Assembly: GCF_003105155.1 (NCBI RefSeq)
Contig: NZ_QETK01000011.1
Location: 92,956 to 156,955 of the forward strand
Direction of reading: 5' to 3'
Length of the DNA stretch: 64,000 bases
Origin: Pseudomonas sp. SDI
GTDB lineage: Bacteria > Pseudomonadota > Gammaproteobacteria > Pseudomonadales > Pseudomonadaceae
A program made the translations under genes and the position numbers. The notes beneath the pieces were generated by a model. That model searched no databases. It had not been told where the DNA came from and worked only from the letters and a program-made list of their open reading frames with translations. Positions within the stretch are counted from its first letter, which is position 1. The number at the start of each line of letters is the position of its first letter. Below, piece after piece: positions 36,544 through 45,491 of this stretch.

Positions 36544-37752
36544 ATGCCCCACGCCGCCCCCACCTCCAGCCCGTCCGAGCTGAAGCGCCCGGACGCCATC
36601 GAACAGCAGAGCCGGGTCGGGCTTGAACAGGCGTTCGCCCTGTTCGACCAGATGTCGACCCAGCTCAGCCAGTCGTACAACCTGCTTGAAGCCCGGGTGA
36701 CCGAGCTCAAGGGCGAGTTGGCGGTAGTCAGTGCCCAGCGCATGCAGGAACTGGCAGAGAAGGAGCGCCTGGCCAACCGGCTGCAGAACCTGCTCGACCT
36801 GCTGCCAGGTGGGGTGATCGTGATCGACGGGCAGGGTCGGGTGCGCGAGGCCAATCCGACGGCCTGCGAACTGCTCGGCGGGGCGCTGGAAGGCGAGCTG
36901 TGGCGCCAGGTGATTGCGCGCAGTTTTGCCCCGCGCGACGACGACGGGCATGAGGTGTCGCTGCGCGACGGCCGTCGCTTGTCGATCGCCACTCGCTCGC
37001 TGGATGCCGAGCCCGGCCAGTTGGTGCTGCTCACCGACCTCACCGAAACCCGTCACCTGCAAGACCAGTTGGCACGGCATGAACGCTTGTCGAGCCTGGG
37101 GCGCATGGTCGCCTCGCTGGCGCACCAGATCCGCACGCCGCTGTCGGCCGCGTTGCTGTACGCCAGCCACCTTGCCGAGCAGACGCTGCCGTTGGAGACC
37201 CAGCAGCGGTTCGCCGGCAGCCTCAAGGAGCGCTTGCACGAACTGGAGCATCAGGTGCGCGACATGCTGGTGTTCGCCCGTGGCGAACTGCCGATGTCCG
37301 AGCGCCTGACTCCCAAGGCGCTGTTCCAGGCCTTGCAGCAGGCGGCGCATACACACGTGCAGGGTCATTCGGTGCGCTGGCAGTGCGACAGCCATCTGGG
37401 CGAGTTGCTGTGCAATCGCGACACCCTGGTCGGTGCATTGCTCAACCTGATCGAAAACGCCTTGCAGGCCGGCGGCGTGCCAGCGCGGGTGAAAATCCAC
37501 CTGTATCGGCGTGGCGACAGCTTGCGCCTGTGCATCAGCGATGCCGGTCCGGGCATCGATGCGGCGTTGCTGGCGCGCCTGGGCGAACCGTTCCTTACCA
37601 CCAAGGCGACCGGCACCGGCCTCGGCCTGGCAGTGGCGATGGCAGTTGCTCGGGCCCATCAGGGCAGCTTGCAGTTGCGCTCGCGGCCGGGGCGCGGCAC
37701 CTGCGCGCTGGTGACCCTGCCGTTGATCGGTGCGCGGGAGGCGGTGGCATGA
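36544..37752 (+). CDS. fleS: Flagellar sensor histidine kinase FleS
   Basis: Cytosolic kinase that phosphorylates FleR to start class III genes. The 402-residue protein has an N-terminal coiled coil (about 20-80), a PAS domain (about 85-165, LLPGGVIVIDGQGRVREANP), and a HisKA domain with H194 in MVASLAHQIRTPLSAA. The ATPase domain has N box LNLIENALQA and G boxes DAGPGID and GTGLGLAVAMA. No membrane segment is seen, as is usual for FleS. Overlaps fleR by four bases. Confidence 0.95.
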   Translation: MPHAAPTSSPSELKRPDAIEQQSRVGLEQAFALFDQMSTQLSQSYNLLEARVTELKGELAVVSAQRMQELAEKERLANRLQNLLDLLPGGVIVIDGQGRVREANPTACELLGGALEGELWRQVIARSFAPRDDDGHEVSLRDGRRLSIATRSLDAEPGQLVLLTDLTETRHLQDQLARHERLSSLGRMVASLAHQIRTPLSAALLYASHLAEQTLPLETQQRFAGSLKERLHELEHQVRDMLVFARGELPMSERLTPKALFQALQQAAHTHVQGHSVRWQCDSHLGELLCNRDTLVGALLNLIENALQAGGVPARVKIHLYRRGDSLRLCISDAGPGIDAALLARLGEPFLTTKATGTGLGLAVAMAVARAHQGSLQLRSRPGRGTCALVTLPLIGAREAVA

Positions 37753-39140
37753 GTGCGGTGAAGGTGCTGCTGGTCGAAGACGACCGTGTCCTGCGTCAGG
37801 CGCTTGGCGATACCCTGGAAATCGGCGGTTTTGCCTACACTGCCGTCGGCTCGGCGGAGGAGGCCCTGCGCAGCGTGGCCGACGAGGCGTTCAACCTGGT
37901 GGTCAGCGATGTCAACATGCCGGGTATGGACGGTCACCAACTGCTCGCCGAATTGCGTGCGTGTCAGCCGCAGTTGCCGGTGTTGCTGATGACTGCACAT
38001 GCCGCGGTCGAGCGTGCGGTGGATGCGATGCGTCAGGGGGCCGCCGATTACCTGGTCAAGCCGTTCGAGCCACGGGCCCTGCTGGAACTGGTGGCGCGCC
38101 ATGCGCTTGGCGCCAGCAGTGGTGCCGACGCCGACGGCCCGGTGGCGCGCGAGCCGGCCAGCGCACAGTTGCTGGAGCTGGCGGCGCGGGTGGCGCGTAG
38201 CGATTCCACCGTGCTGATTTCCGGCGAATCCGGCACCGGTAAGGAAGTGCTGGCGCGCTTCATTCACCAGCAGTCGCCGCGAGCCAGTCAGCCGTTTGTG
38301 GCGATCAATTGCGCGGCGATCCCCGACAACATGCTTGAAGCGACCCTGTTCGGTCATGAAAAGGGCTCGTTCACCGGCGCGATTGCTGCCCAGGCCGGCA
38401 AGTTCGAGCAGGCCGACGGCGGTACGCTGCTGCTCGACGAAATTTCCGAAATGCCGCTGGGCCTGCAAGCCAAGCTATTGCGCGTGCTTCAGGAGCGTGA
38501 AGTGGAGCGGGTTGGTGGGCGCAAGCCGATTGCCCTGGATATCCGCGTGGTCGCCACCACCAACCGTGACCTGGCCGGAGAAGTGGCCGCCGGGCGCTTC
38601 CGTGAAGACCTGTTCTATCGCCTGTCGGTGTTTCCGCTGGCCTGGCGTCCGCTGCGCGAGCGCAGCGCCGACATTCTGCCGCTCGCCGAGCGCTTGCTGG
38701 CACGCCACGTCAATAAAATGAAGCACGCGCCGGTGCGTCTGTCGGCCCAGGCAGCGGCTTGCCTGCAAGGCTATCCGTGGCCGGGCAACGTACGCGAACT
38801 GGATAACGCCATCCAGCGCGCACTGATTCTGCAGCAGGGCGGGGTGATCGAAGCGGCAGATTTCTGCCTTGCTGGTGTATTGCCAGTGCTCGCGCCGACG
38901 CTGAATCTGGCGGTGGCGCCCGTTGCCAGTGCCGAGCCGGCGGACGCCGGTGGCCTGGGCGACGACCTGCGCCGGCACGAGTTTCAGATGATCATTGATA
39001 CCCTGCGCGCCGAGCGCGGGCGTCGCAAGGAGGCCGCAGAGCGCCTGGGCATCAGCCCGCGCACCCTGCGCTACAAGCTCGCGCAGATGCGCGATGCCGG
39101 CATGGACGTCGAAGCCAGTCTGTACGCCACCGGTTTCTGA
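37749..39140 (+). CDS. fleR: Response regulator FleR, RpoN activator
   Basis: NtrC-type regulator of class III flagellar genes (hook, rod, ring operons). The 463-residue protein has a receiver with phospho-acceptor D54 ([12 protein letters not shown]) and KPFEP. The AAA+ domain has [13 protein letters not shown] and the sigma-54 loop written GSFTGA rather than GAFTGA. A Fis-type HTH ([19 protein letters not shown]) is at the C terminus. Start ATG at 37749 overlaps the fleS stop; the open frame upstream is a shadow. Confidence 0.95.
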   Translation: MSAVKVLLVEDDRVLRQALGDTLEIGGFAYTAVGSAEEALRSVADEAFNLVVSDVNMPGMDGHQLLAELRACQPQLPVLLMTAHAAVERAVDAMRQGAADYLVKPFEPRALLELVARHALGASSGADADGPVAREPASAQLLELAARVARSDSTVLISGESGTGKEVLARFIHQQSPRASQPFVAINCAAIPDNMLEATLFGHEKGSFTGAIAAQAGKFEQADGGTLLLDEISEMPLGLQAKLLRVLQEREVERVGGRKPIALDIRVVATTNRDLAGEVAAGRFREDLFYRLSVFPLAWRPLRERSADILPLAERLLARHVNKMKHAPVRLSAQAAACLQGYPWPGNVRELDNAIQRALILQQGGVIEAADFCLAGVLPVLAPTLNLAVAPVASAEPADAGGLGDDLRRHEFQMIIDTLRAERGRRKEAAERLGISPRTLRYKLAQMRDAGMDVEASLYATGF

Positions 39141-39181
39141 AAGGTGGCGTTTTAGAGTTTTTGTTCGGTCACGCTAGGAGC

Positions 39182-39197
39182 TGGCACTCTTGTTGCT
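39182..39197 (+). promoter_or_regulatory. RpoN promoter of the fliE operon
   Basis: TGGCAC-TCTTG-TTGCT, a full consensus match, ending 61 bases before the fliE ATG. It drives fliEFGHIJ, a FleQ-dependent class II operon in P. aeruginosa. Confidence 0.9.
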
Positions 39198-39258
39198 ATG
39201 TCCTGCCTATCCGCTGCGTGAGTGTCAAAAAAATGCGGGCCGTCGGAGAGAGAAGTCC

Positions 39259-39585
39259 ATGAGCCAAGGTGTTGAATTTAATCGATTGATGTTGGACATG
39301 CGGGCCATGCAAATGGACGCGATGTCGATGCCCAAGGCTGCCCAGGCGCCTGAGCTCGGCGCCAGCAGTTTTGCCGACATGCTTGGCCAGGCAGTGAACA
39401 AGGTCAACGATACCCAGCAGGCGTCCAGCCAGTTGGCCAACGCCTTCGAAATCGGCAAGAGCGGCGTCGACCTCACCGACGTGATGATCGCCTCGCAGAA
39501 GGCCAGCGTGTCGTTCCAGGCCATGACCCAGGTACGCAACAAGCTGGTGCAGGCGTATCAAGACATCATGCAGATGCCGGTATAA
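39259..39585 (+). CDS. fliE: MS-ring/rod adaptor FliE
   Basis: Periplasmic adaptor joining the MS ring to the rod, the first rod-type export substrate. A 108-residue protein with the C-terminal conserved helix [20 protein letters not shown] and [20 protein letters not shown]. The start is set by ATG at 39259 after GGAGAGAG; the frame continues upstream without family sequence. First gene of fliEFGHIJ. Confidence 0.95.
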   Translation: MSQGVEFNRLMLDMRAMQMDAMSMPKAAQAPELGASSFADMLGQAVNKVNDTQQASSQLANAFEIGKSGVDLTDVMIASQKASVSFQAMTQVRNKLVQAYQDIMQMPV

Positions 39586-39600
39586 GGGCGAGATTGAGTC

Positions 39601-41382
39601 ATGGCTGAAGCAGTCTCCGATAACGTGCCCGCCAAAGGCAGCCCGCCGGCACCCAAGCCGCCGCTGTTCGGCATGTCCTTTCTGGAAAATATCTCGCAGA
39701 TGCCGGTGCTGCGTCAGGTCGGCCTGCTGGTCGGTCTGGCTGCCAGCGTGGCCATCGGTTTTGCTGTCGTGCTCTGGTCGCAGCAGCCCGACTACCGTCC
39801 GTTGTACGGCAGCCTTGCCGGCATGGACACCAAACAGGTCATGGAAACCCTGGCCGCTGCCGACATTCCCTACAATGTAGAGCCCAACTCCGGGGCGCTG
39901 CTGGTCAAGGCCGACGACCTCTCCCGTGCGCGCCTGAAGCTGGCGGCGGCCGGTGTGGCGCCGGGCGATGGCAACGTCGGTTTCGAGATTCTCGACAAAG
40001 AGCAAGGCCTGGGCACCAGTCAGTTCATGGAGGCCACACGCTATCGTCGCGGCCTTGAAGGCGAGCTGGCGCGGACTATCTCCAGCCTGAACAACGTCAA
40101 GGGTGCCCGCGTGCACCTGGCCATTCCGAAGAGCTCGGTATTCGTGCGCGACGAGCGCAAGCCAAGCGCCTCGGTACTGGTTGAGCTGTATCCGGGGCGT
40201 GCCCTGGAGGCTGGCCAGGTAATGGCTATCGTCAATCTGGTGGCGACCAGTGTCCCGGAGCTGAACAAGTCCCAGGTCACGGTGGTCGACCAGAAGGGCA
40301 ACCTGCTCTCCGATCAGGTCGAGAACTCCGAGCTGACCATGGCCGGCAAGCAGTTCGACTACAGCCGCCGCATGGAAGGCATGCTCACCCAGCGCGTGCA
40401 TAACATCCTGCAGCCAGTGCTGGGCAACGACCGCTATAAAGCCGAAGTGTCTGCCGACCTCGATTTCAGTGCCGTCGAATCCACCTCGGAACAGTTCAAC
40501 CCCGACCAGCCGGCGCTGCGCAGCGAGCAGTCGGTCAACGAACAACGCTCCAGCAGCATGGGCCCTCAGGGCGTGCCGGGTGCCCTGAGCAACCAGCCGC
40601 CTGGCCCGGCATCGGCGCCGCAGACCACCGGTGGTGCGCAGGCCGCCGCCAGCGCGATCCAGCCTGGGCAGCCGCTGCTCGATGCCAACGGCCAGCAGAT
40701 CATGGACCCGGCCACCGGCCAGCCGATGCTCGCACCGTATCCGGCCGACAAGCGTCAGCAGTCGACCAAGAACTTCGAATTGGACCGTTCGATCAGCCAC
40801 ACCCGTCAGCAGCAGGGTCGCCTGAACCGCCTCTCGGTCGCGGTGGTGGTCGACGATCAGGTCAAGCTCGACCCGGCCACCGGCGATGCCACCCGCACCC
40901 CTTGGGCTGCCGAAGACCTGGCACGCTTCACCCGCCTGGTGCAGGACGCGGTCGGCTTCGACGCCAGCCGTGGTGACAGTGTCAGCGTGATCAACGTACC
41001 GTTCGCTGCCGATCGTGGCGAAATGATTGCCGATATTCCGTTCTACTCGCAGCCTTGGTTCTGGGACATCATCAAGCAGGTCATGGGTGTGCTGTTCATC
41101 CTGATCCTGGTGTTCGGCGTGCTGCGTCCGGTACTCAACAACATCACCGGCAATGGCAAGCAAAGCGCCGGTGCCGATGGCGACATGGAACTGGGCGGCA
41201 TGCTCGGTCTGGATGGCGAACTGGCCAACGACCGCGTCAGCCTGGGTGGTCCGCAAAGCATTCTCTTGCCGAGCCCGAGCGAGGGTTACGACGCTCAGCT
41301 CAACGCAATCAAGAGTCTGGTGGCAGAAGACCCGGGCCGCGTAGCCCAGGTCGTCAAAGAGTGGATCAACGCCGATGAGTGA
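39601..41382 (+). CDS. fliF: Flagellar MS-ring protein FliF
   Basis: Inner-membrane ring on which the basal body builds. The 593-residue protein has an N-terminal membrane helix (about 38-60, VGLLVGLAASVAIGFAVVLW), the YscJ/FliF ring-building motifs (about 60-230), a periplasmic loop rich in Pro/Gln/Ala (about 310-390), and a second helix (about 490-510, VMGVLFILILVFGVLRPV). The C-terminal tail (IKSLVAEDPGRVAQVVKEWI) binds FliG. It overlaps fliG by eight bases. Confidence 0.97.
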   Translation: MAEAVSDNVPAKGSPPAPKPPLFGMSFLENISQMPVLRQVGLLVGLAASVAIGFAVVLWSQQPDYRPLYGSLAGMDTKQVMETLAAADIPYNVEPNSGALLVKADDLSRARLKLAAAGVAPGDGNVGFEILDKEQGLGTSQFMEATRYRRGLEGELARTISSLNNVKGARVHLAIPKSSVFVRDERKPSASVLVELYPGRALEAGQVMAIVNLVATSVPELNKSQVTVVDQKGNLLSDQVENSELTMAGKQFDYSRRMEGMLTQRVHNILQPVLGNDRYKAEVSADLDFSAVESTSEQFNPDQPALRSEQSVNEQRSSSMGPQGVPGALSNQPPGPASAPQTTGGAQAAASAIQPGQPLLDANGQQIMDPATGQPMLAPYPADKRQQSTKNFELDRSISHTRQQQGRLNRLSVAVVVDDQVKLDPATGDATRTPWAAEDLARFTRLVQDAVGFDASRGDSVSVINVPFAADRGEMIADIPFYSQPWFWDIIKQVMGVLFILILVFGVLRPVLNNITGNGKQSAGADGDMELGGMLGLDGELANDRVSLGGPQSILLPSPSEGYDAQLNAIKSLVAEDPGRVAQVVKEWINADE

Positions 41383-42394
41383 TAATCGAGCCATAACCGC
41401 CAAACTCACCCGTGTCGACAAGGCAGCGATCCTGCTGCTGTCGCTGGGTGAAACCGATGCCGCGCAAGTGCTGCGGCACATGGGCCCGAAAGAAGTGCAG
41501 CGGGTCGGTGTGGCCATGGCGCAGATGGGCAACGTCCATCGCGAGCAGGTCGAGCAGGTGATGAGCGAGTTCGTCGAGATCGTCGGCGACCAGACCAGTC
41601 TCGGGGTCGGCTCCGACGGTTATATCCGCAAGATGCTGACCCAGGCCCTGGGCGAAGACAAGGCCAACGGCCTGATCGACCGGATCCTGCTGGGGGGCAA
41701 CACCAGTGGCCTGGACAGCCTGAAATGGATGGAGCCACGTGCCGTGGCCGACGTCATCCGTTACGAACACCCGCAGATCCAGGCCATTGTCGTGGCCTAC
41801 CTCGACCCGGATCAGGCGGGCGAAGTACTCGGCAACTTCGACCACAAGGTGCGCCTGGATATCATCTTGCGGGTGTCCTCGCTGAACACCGTTCAGCCGG
41901 CAGCCCTCAAGGAGCTGAACCAGATTCTCGAGAAGCAGTTCTCCGGCAACTCCAATGCGGCACGCACCACCCTGGGTGGTATCAAGCGCGCGGCGGACAT
42001 CATGAACTTCCTCGACAGTTCGGTCGAAGGCCAGCTCATGGATGCGATTCGGGATGTCGACGGCGACCTCTCCGAACAGATCGAAGACCTCATGTTCGTC
42101 TTCAACAACCTGGCCGATGTCGACGACCGCGGGATCCAGGCACTGTTGCGCGAGGTGTCTTCGGATGTGCTGGTGGTCTCGCTCAAGGGCGCGGACGAGA
42201 AGGTCAAGGACAAGATCTTCAAGAACATGTCCAAGCGTGCCTCGGAACTGCTGCGTGACGACCTCGAAGCCAAGGGTCCGGTGCGCGTCAGCGACGTGGA
42301 AACGGCGCAGAAGGAAATCCTCACCATTGCCCGGCGTATGGCCGAGGCCGGCGAGATCGTGCTTGGCGGCAAGGGCGCCGAGGAAATGATCTAA
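41375..42394 (+). CDS. fliG: Flagellar motor switch protein FliG
   Basis: C-ring protein that contacts FliF, FliM and the stator. The 339-residue length is normal. N-terminal domain: AAILLLSLGETDAAQVLRHM. Middle domain with the EHPQ motif (RYEHPQIQAIVVAYL) binds FliM. The C-terminal domain carries the charged torque helix (DLEAKGPVRVSDVE). Confidence 0.97.
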   Translation: MSDNRAITAKLTRVDKAAILLLSLGETDAAQVLRHMGPKEVQRVGVAMAQMGNVHREQVEQVMSEFVEIVGDQTSLGVGSDGYIRKMLTQALGEDKANGLIDRILLGGNTSGLDSLKWMEPRAVADVIRYEHPQIQAIVVAYLDPDQAGEVLGNFDHKVRLDIILRVSSLNTVQPAALKELNQILEKQFSGNSNAARTTLGGIKRAADIMNFLDSSVEGQLMDAIRDVDGDLSEQIEDLMFVFNNLADVDDRGIQALLREVSSDVLVVSLKGADEKVKDKIFKNMSKRASELLRDDLEAKGPVRVSDVETAQKEILTIARRMAEAGEIVLGGKGAEEMI

Positions 42395-42426
42395 CGCCCG
42401 TGCGGGGGTGGCGGTGCGGCAGGCCG

Positions 42427-42473
42427 CAGGACGAGCCTGCTCCCACCAGGCGGAGCGGGCTCGTCCCGCGATG
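42427..42473 (+). repeat. Inverted pair of REP-like elements
   Basis: CAGGACGAGCCTGCTCCCACC followed by GGCGGAGCGGGCTCGTCCCG are near-reverse complements. Facing REP units like this form a BIME. They fill the 130-base fliG-fliH gap. Confidence 0.6.
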
Positions 42474-42524
42474 AGGCCCTCGTCGTCACCCTATACCCAA
42501 CTGTTTTCCAGATCGCGTGAACCC

Positions 42525-43283
42525 ATGTCAACCAACGAGCACCTCAGCGAACTGATCCGCGCCAGCGATATCGAAACCGTCGACCGCTGGGCGTTGCCCA
42601 GTTTCGACCCTGAGCCGGAACCCGAGCCAGAGCCCGAGCCCGAAGTGGTGGAGGAGGTCGAGGAAGTGCCGCTGGAGGAGGTCCAGCCGCTGACCCTCGA
42701 AGAGCTTGAGGCAATCCGTCAGGAGGCCTACAACGAGGGCTTCGCCACCGGCGAACGCGAAGGTTTCCACAGCACCCAGCTCAAGGTTCGCCAGGAGGCC
42801 GAAGTGGCCCTCGCGGCCAAGCTCGCCAGCCTGGAACAGTTGATGGGGCACCTGCTCGAGCCGATTGCCGAACAGGACAGCCAGATCGAGAAATCCCTGG
42901 TGCAACTGGTGGCGCATATCACCCGACAGGTTATCGGTCGTGAGCTGAGCAGCGACTCCAGCCAGGTCACCCATGTGCTGCGCGAAGCACTGAAGCTGTT
43001 GCCAATGGGCGCGGAAAACATCCGTATCCATATCAATCCGCAAGATTTCGAGCTGGCCAAGGCCCTGCGCGAGCGCCACGAAGAAAACTGGCGCCTGCTC
43101 GAAGATGAGGCCTTGTTGCCGGGCGGCTGCCGGATCGAGACGGCGCATAGCCGGATCGATGCAACCATGGAAACCCGCATCGAGAAAGCCATCACCCAGT
43201 TGTTCGACCAGTTGCACGACCAGGGCCTGCACCCGGCTGCGCCGGACACCCTGATCGAGCTGGAACCCAACGATGCGCCTTGA
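42525..43283 (+). CDS. fliH: Flagellar export ATPase regulator FliH
   Basis: Cytoplasmic regulator that docks the FliI ATPase to the C ring and gate. A 252-residue protein with an N-terminal disordered part holding a Pro-Glu alternating run (residues about 27-37), a long helix ([19 protein letters not shown]), and a C-terminal domain ([39 protein letters not shown]). Start ATG at 42525; upstream open frame covers the REP pair and is not coding. It overlaps fliI by 11 bases. Confidence 0.92.
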   Translation: MSTNEHLSELIRASDIETVDRWALPSFDPEPEPEPEPEPEVVEEVEEVPLEEVQPLTLEELEAIRQEAYNEGFATGEREGFHSTQLKVRQEAEVALAAKLASLEQLMGHLLEPIAEQDSQIEKSLVQLVAHITRQVIGRELSSDSSQVTHVLREALKLLPMGAENIRIHINPQDFELAKALRERHEENWRLLEDEALLPGGCRIETAHSRIDATMETRIEKAITQLFDQLHDQGLHPAAPDTLIELEPNDAP

Positions 43284-44631
43284 ACGCACCAGCTTCGCCA
43301 AGCGCCTGGGCAGTTATGCCGGGGCCATCGAGCTGCCGGCGCAACCGGTCGTCGAAGGCCGCCTGCTGCGCATGGTCGGCCTGACCCTCGAAGCCGAAGG
43401 CCTGCGCGCCGCGGTTGGCAGCCGCTGTCTGGTGATCAACGACGACAGCTATCACCCGGTCCGGGTCGAAGCCGAAGTCATGGGCTTCTCCGGTGACAAG
43501 GTGTTCCTCATGCCGGTCGGCAGCGTTGCCGGCATCGCGCCGGGTGCGCGGGTGGTGCCAGTGGCCGACAGTGGTCGGCTGCCGATGGGCATGAGCATGC
43601 TCGGGCGGGTGCTTGACGGCGCCGGCCGCCCGCTCGACGGCAAGGGCGGAATGAAAGCCGAAGACTGGGTGCCGATGGACGGCCCGACCATCAACCCGCT
43701 CAATCGCGACCCGATCAGCCAGCCGCTGGACGTAGGGATCCGCAGTATCAATGGCCTGCTCACCGTTGGCCGCGGCCAGCGTCTGGGTCTGTTCGCCGGT
43801 ACCGGTGTGGGTAAGTCCGTGCTGCTGGGCATGATGACCCGCTTCACTGAGGCCGACATCATTGTGGTCGGGCTGATCGGTGAGCGGGGGCGCGAGGTGA
43901 AGGAGTTCATCGAGCACATTCTTGGCACCGAAGGCCTCAAGCGTTCGGTGGTCGTCGCGTCGCCGGCCGACGATGCGCCGCTGATGCGCCTGCGCGCCGC
44001 CATGTACTGCACGCGGATTGCCGAGTATTTCCGCGACAAGGGCAAGAATGTCCTGTTGCTGATGGACTCGCTGACCCGGTTCGCCCAGGCCCAGCGGGAA
44101 ATCGCCCTGGCCATCGGCGAGCCGCCGGCGACCAAGGGTTATCCGCCATCGGTGTTCGCCAAGCTGCCCAAGCTGGTGGAGCGCGCCGGTAACGGTGAGG
44201 CTGGTGGCGGTTCGATCACGGCGTTCTACACCGTGCTGTCCGAAGGCGACGATCAGCAGGACCCGATTGCCGACTCGGCGCGGGGTGTGCTCGACGGGCA
44301 TATCGTGTTGTCGCGGCGCCTGGCCGAAGAAGGTCATTATCCGGCCATCGACATCGAGGCGTCGATCAGTCGGGTGATGCCGCAGGTGGTCAGCCCCGAA
44401 CACATGACTCAGGCGCAGCAGTTCAAGCAGCTGTGGTCGCGCCTGTCGCAAAGCCGCGACCTGATCAGCGTGGGTGCCTACGTGCCAGGTGGCGACCGGG
44501 AAACCGACCTGGCCATTGCCCTGCAACCGAAGCTGGTGCAGTTCCTGCGTCAGGGGCTGAATGAGAACGTCGGCCTGCAGCAGAGCGGCGAGCAACTGGC
44601 CGGCGTGTTCGCCCCGTCCGAGCAGGGCTGA
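43273..44631 (+). CDS. fliI: Flagellar export ATPase FliI
   Basis: Hexameric ATPase of the flagellar type III export apparatus. The 452-residue protein has Walker A at G176-S182 in [16 protein letters not shown], Walker [19 protein letters not shown], and the rotary-ATPase motif [21 protein letters not shown] at 43273 lies within the fliH end. Confidence 0.97.
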   Translation: MRLERTSFAKRLGSYAGAIELPAQPVVEGRLLRMVGLTLEAEGLRAAVGSRCLVINDDSYHPVRVEAEVMGFSGDKVFLMPVGSVAGIAPGARVVPVADSGRLPMGMSMLGRVLDGAGRPLDGKGGMKAEDWVPMDGPTINPLNRDPISQPLDVGIRSINGLLTVGRGQRLGLFAGTGVGKSVLLGMMTRFTEADIIVVGLIGERGREVKEFIEHILGTEGLKRSVVVASPADDAPLMRLRAAMYCTRIAEYFRDKGKNVLLLMDSLTRFAQAQREIALAIGEPPATKGYPPSVFAKLPKLVERAGNGEAGGGSITAFYTVLSEGDDQQDPIADSARGVLDGHIVLSRRLAEEGHYPAIDIEASISRVMPQVVSPEHMTQAQQFKQLWSRLSQSRDLISVGAYVPGGDRETDLAIALQPKLVQFLRQGLNENVGLQQSGEQLAGVFAPSEQG

Positions 44632-44637
44632 TAGCTT

Positions 44638-45090
44638 ATGGCCCAGCCCAGCCGTGCCGCGCGCCTTGCGCCGGTGGTCGAGATGGCCGAAGACGCCGAG
44701 CGCAAGGCCGCGCAGCGTCTCGGTCAGTTTCAACAGCAGGTCAACCTGGCCCAGGCCAAGCTGGCCGAGCTCGACGAATTCCGCAACGAATACCAGAAAC
44801 AGTGGCTCGACAAGGGCAGCCAGGGGGTTTCCGGCAACTGGCTGCTCGGTTACCAGCGCTTCCTCAATCAGTTGGAAAGCGCTGTCGGTCAGCAGCGTCA
44901 GAGCCTTACCTGGCACCAGAACAACCTGAACAATGCCCGTGGTACCTGGCAGCAGGCGTATGCGCGGGTGGAAGGGTTGCGCAAACTGGTGCAGCGCTAC
45001 ATGGATGAAGCGCGGTTGCTTGAAGACAAGCGCGAGCAGAAGCTGCTCGATGAGCTGTCGCAGCGCCTGCCGCGGCATGACCGTTACTGA
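44638..45090 (+). CDS. fliJ: Flagellar export protein FliJ
   Basis: Central stalk-like coiled-coil protein that links FliI to FlhA and moves chaperones. At 150 residues it is nearly all helical with heptads (AAQRLGQFQQQVNLAQAKLA, LNNARGTWQQAYARVEGLR). Six bases after fliI. Last gene of fliEFGHIJ. Confidence 0.92.
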   Translation: MAQPSRAARLAPVVEMAEDAERKAAQRLGQFQQQVNLAQAKLAELDEFRNEYQKQWLDKGSQGVSGNWLLGYQRFLNQLESAVGQQRQSLTWHQNNLNNARGTWQQAYARVEGLRKLVQRYMDEARLLEDKREQKLLDELSQRLPRHDRY

Positions 45091-45180
45091 GCGCGTCTGG
45101 TCGGTTCGGGTTGCCGAGCGTACCGGGGGCTGCTAAACCTCAATTGACTGCATTTGCCATTTTTCGAAGGAATCGCCTAC

Positions 45181-45483
45181 ATGGCAGTTGAATCCGCGCT
45201 GTCCCAGGATGGGAAGGAACTGATGATCCGCGTCAAGGGTCGTTTCGATTTCGGCAAGCATCAGGCGTTTCGTGACGCTTACGAGCGCAGCAATACGCTC
45301 AGCACGGTAGTGGTCGACCTCAAGGAGGCCACCTACCTCGACAGTTCGGCGCTGGGCATGCTGTTGCTGCTACGCGACCATGCCGGCGGCGACAACTCGC
45401 AGATCCAGGTGATCAACACCAATTCCGACGTGCGCAAGATCCTTGCCATCTCCAACTTCGACAAGCTGTTCCAGATCAGTTGA
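45181..45483 (+). CDS. hsbA: Anti-sigma factor antagonist HsbA (STAS domain)
   Basis: A 100-residue STAS protein. In P. aeruginosa HsbA binds the anti-sigma factor FlgM or the diguanylate cyclase HsbD depending on phosphorylation, linking motility and biofilm. The regulatory serine is seen as S56 in YLDSSALGMLLLL, the same number as in P. aeruginosa. AAGGA precedes ATG at 45181. Followed at once by hsbR and hptB. Confidence 0.88.
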   Translation: MAVESALSQDGKELMIRVKGRFDFGKHQAFRDAYERSNTLSTVVVDLKEATYLDSSALGMLLLLRDHAGGDNSQIQVINTNSDVRKILAISNFDKLFQIS

Positions 45484-45491
45484 GCGCTGCC

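Noticed and set aside
42408..42524. Longer FliH starting at 42408
   Set aside because: The extension translates the REP palindrome pair and has no FliH family sequence; [10 protein letters not shown] at 42525 is the proper start.
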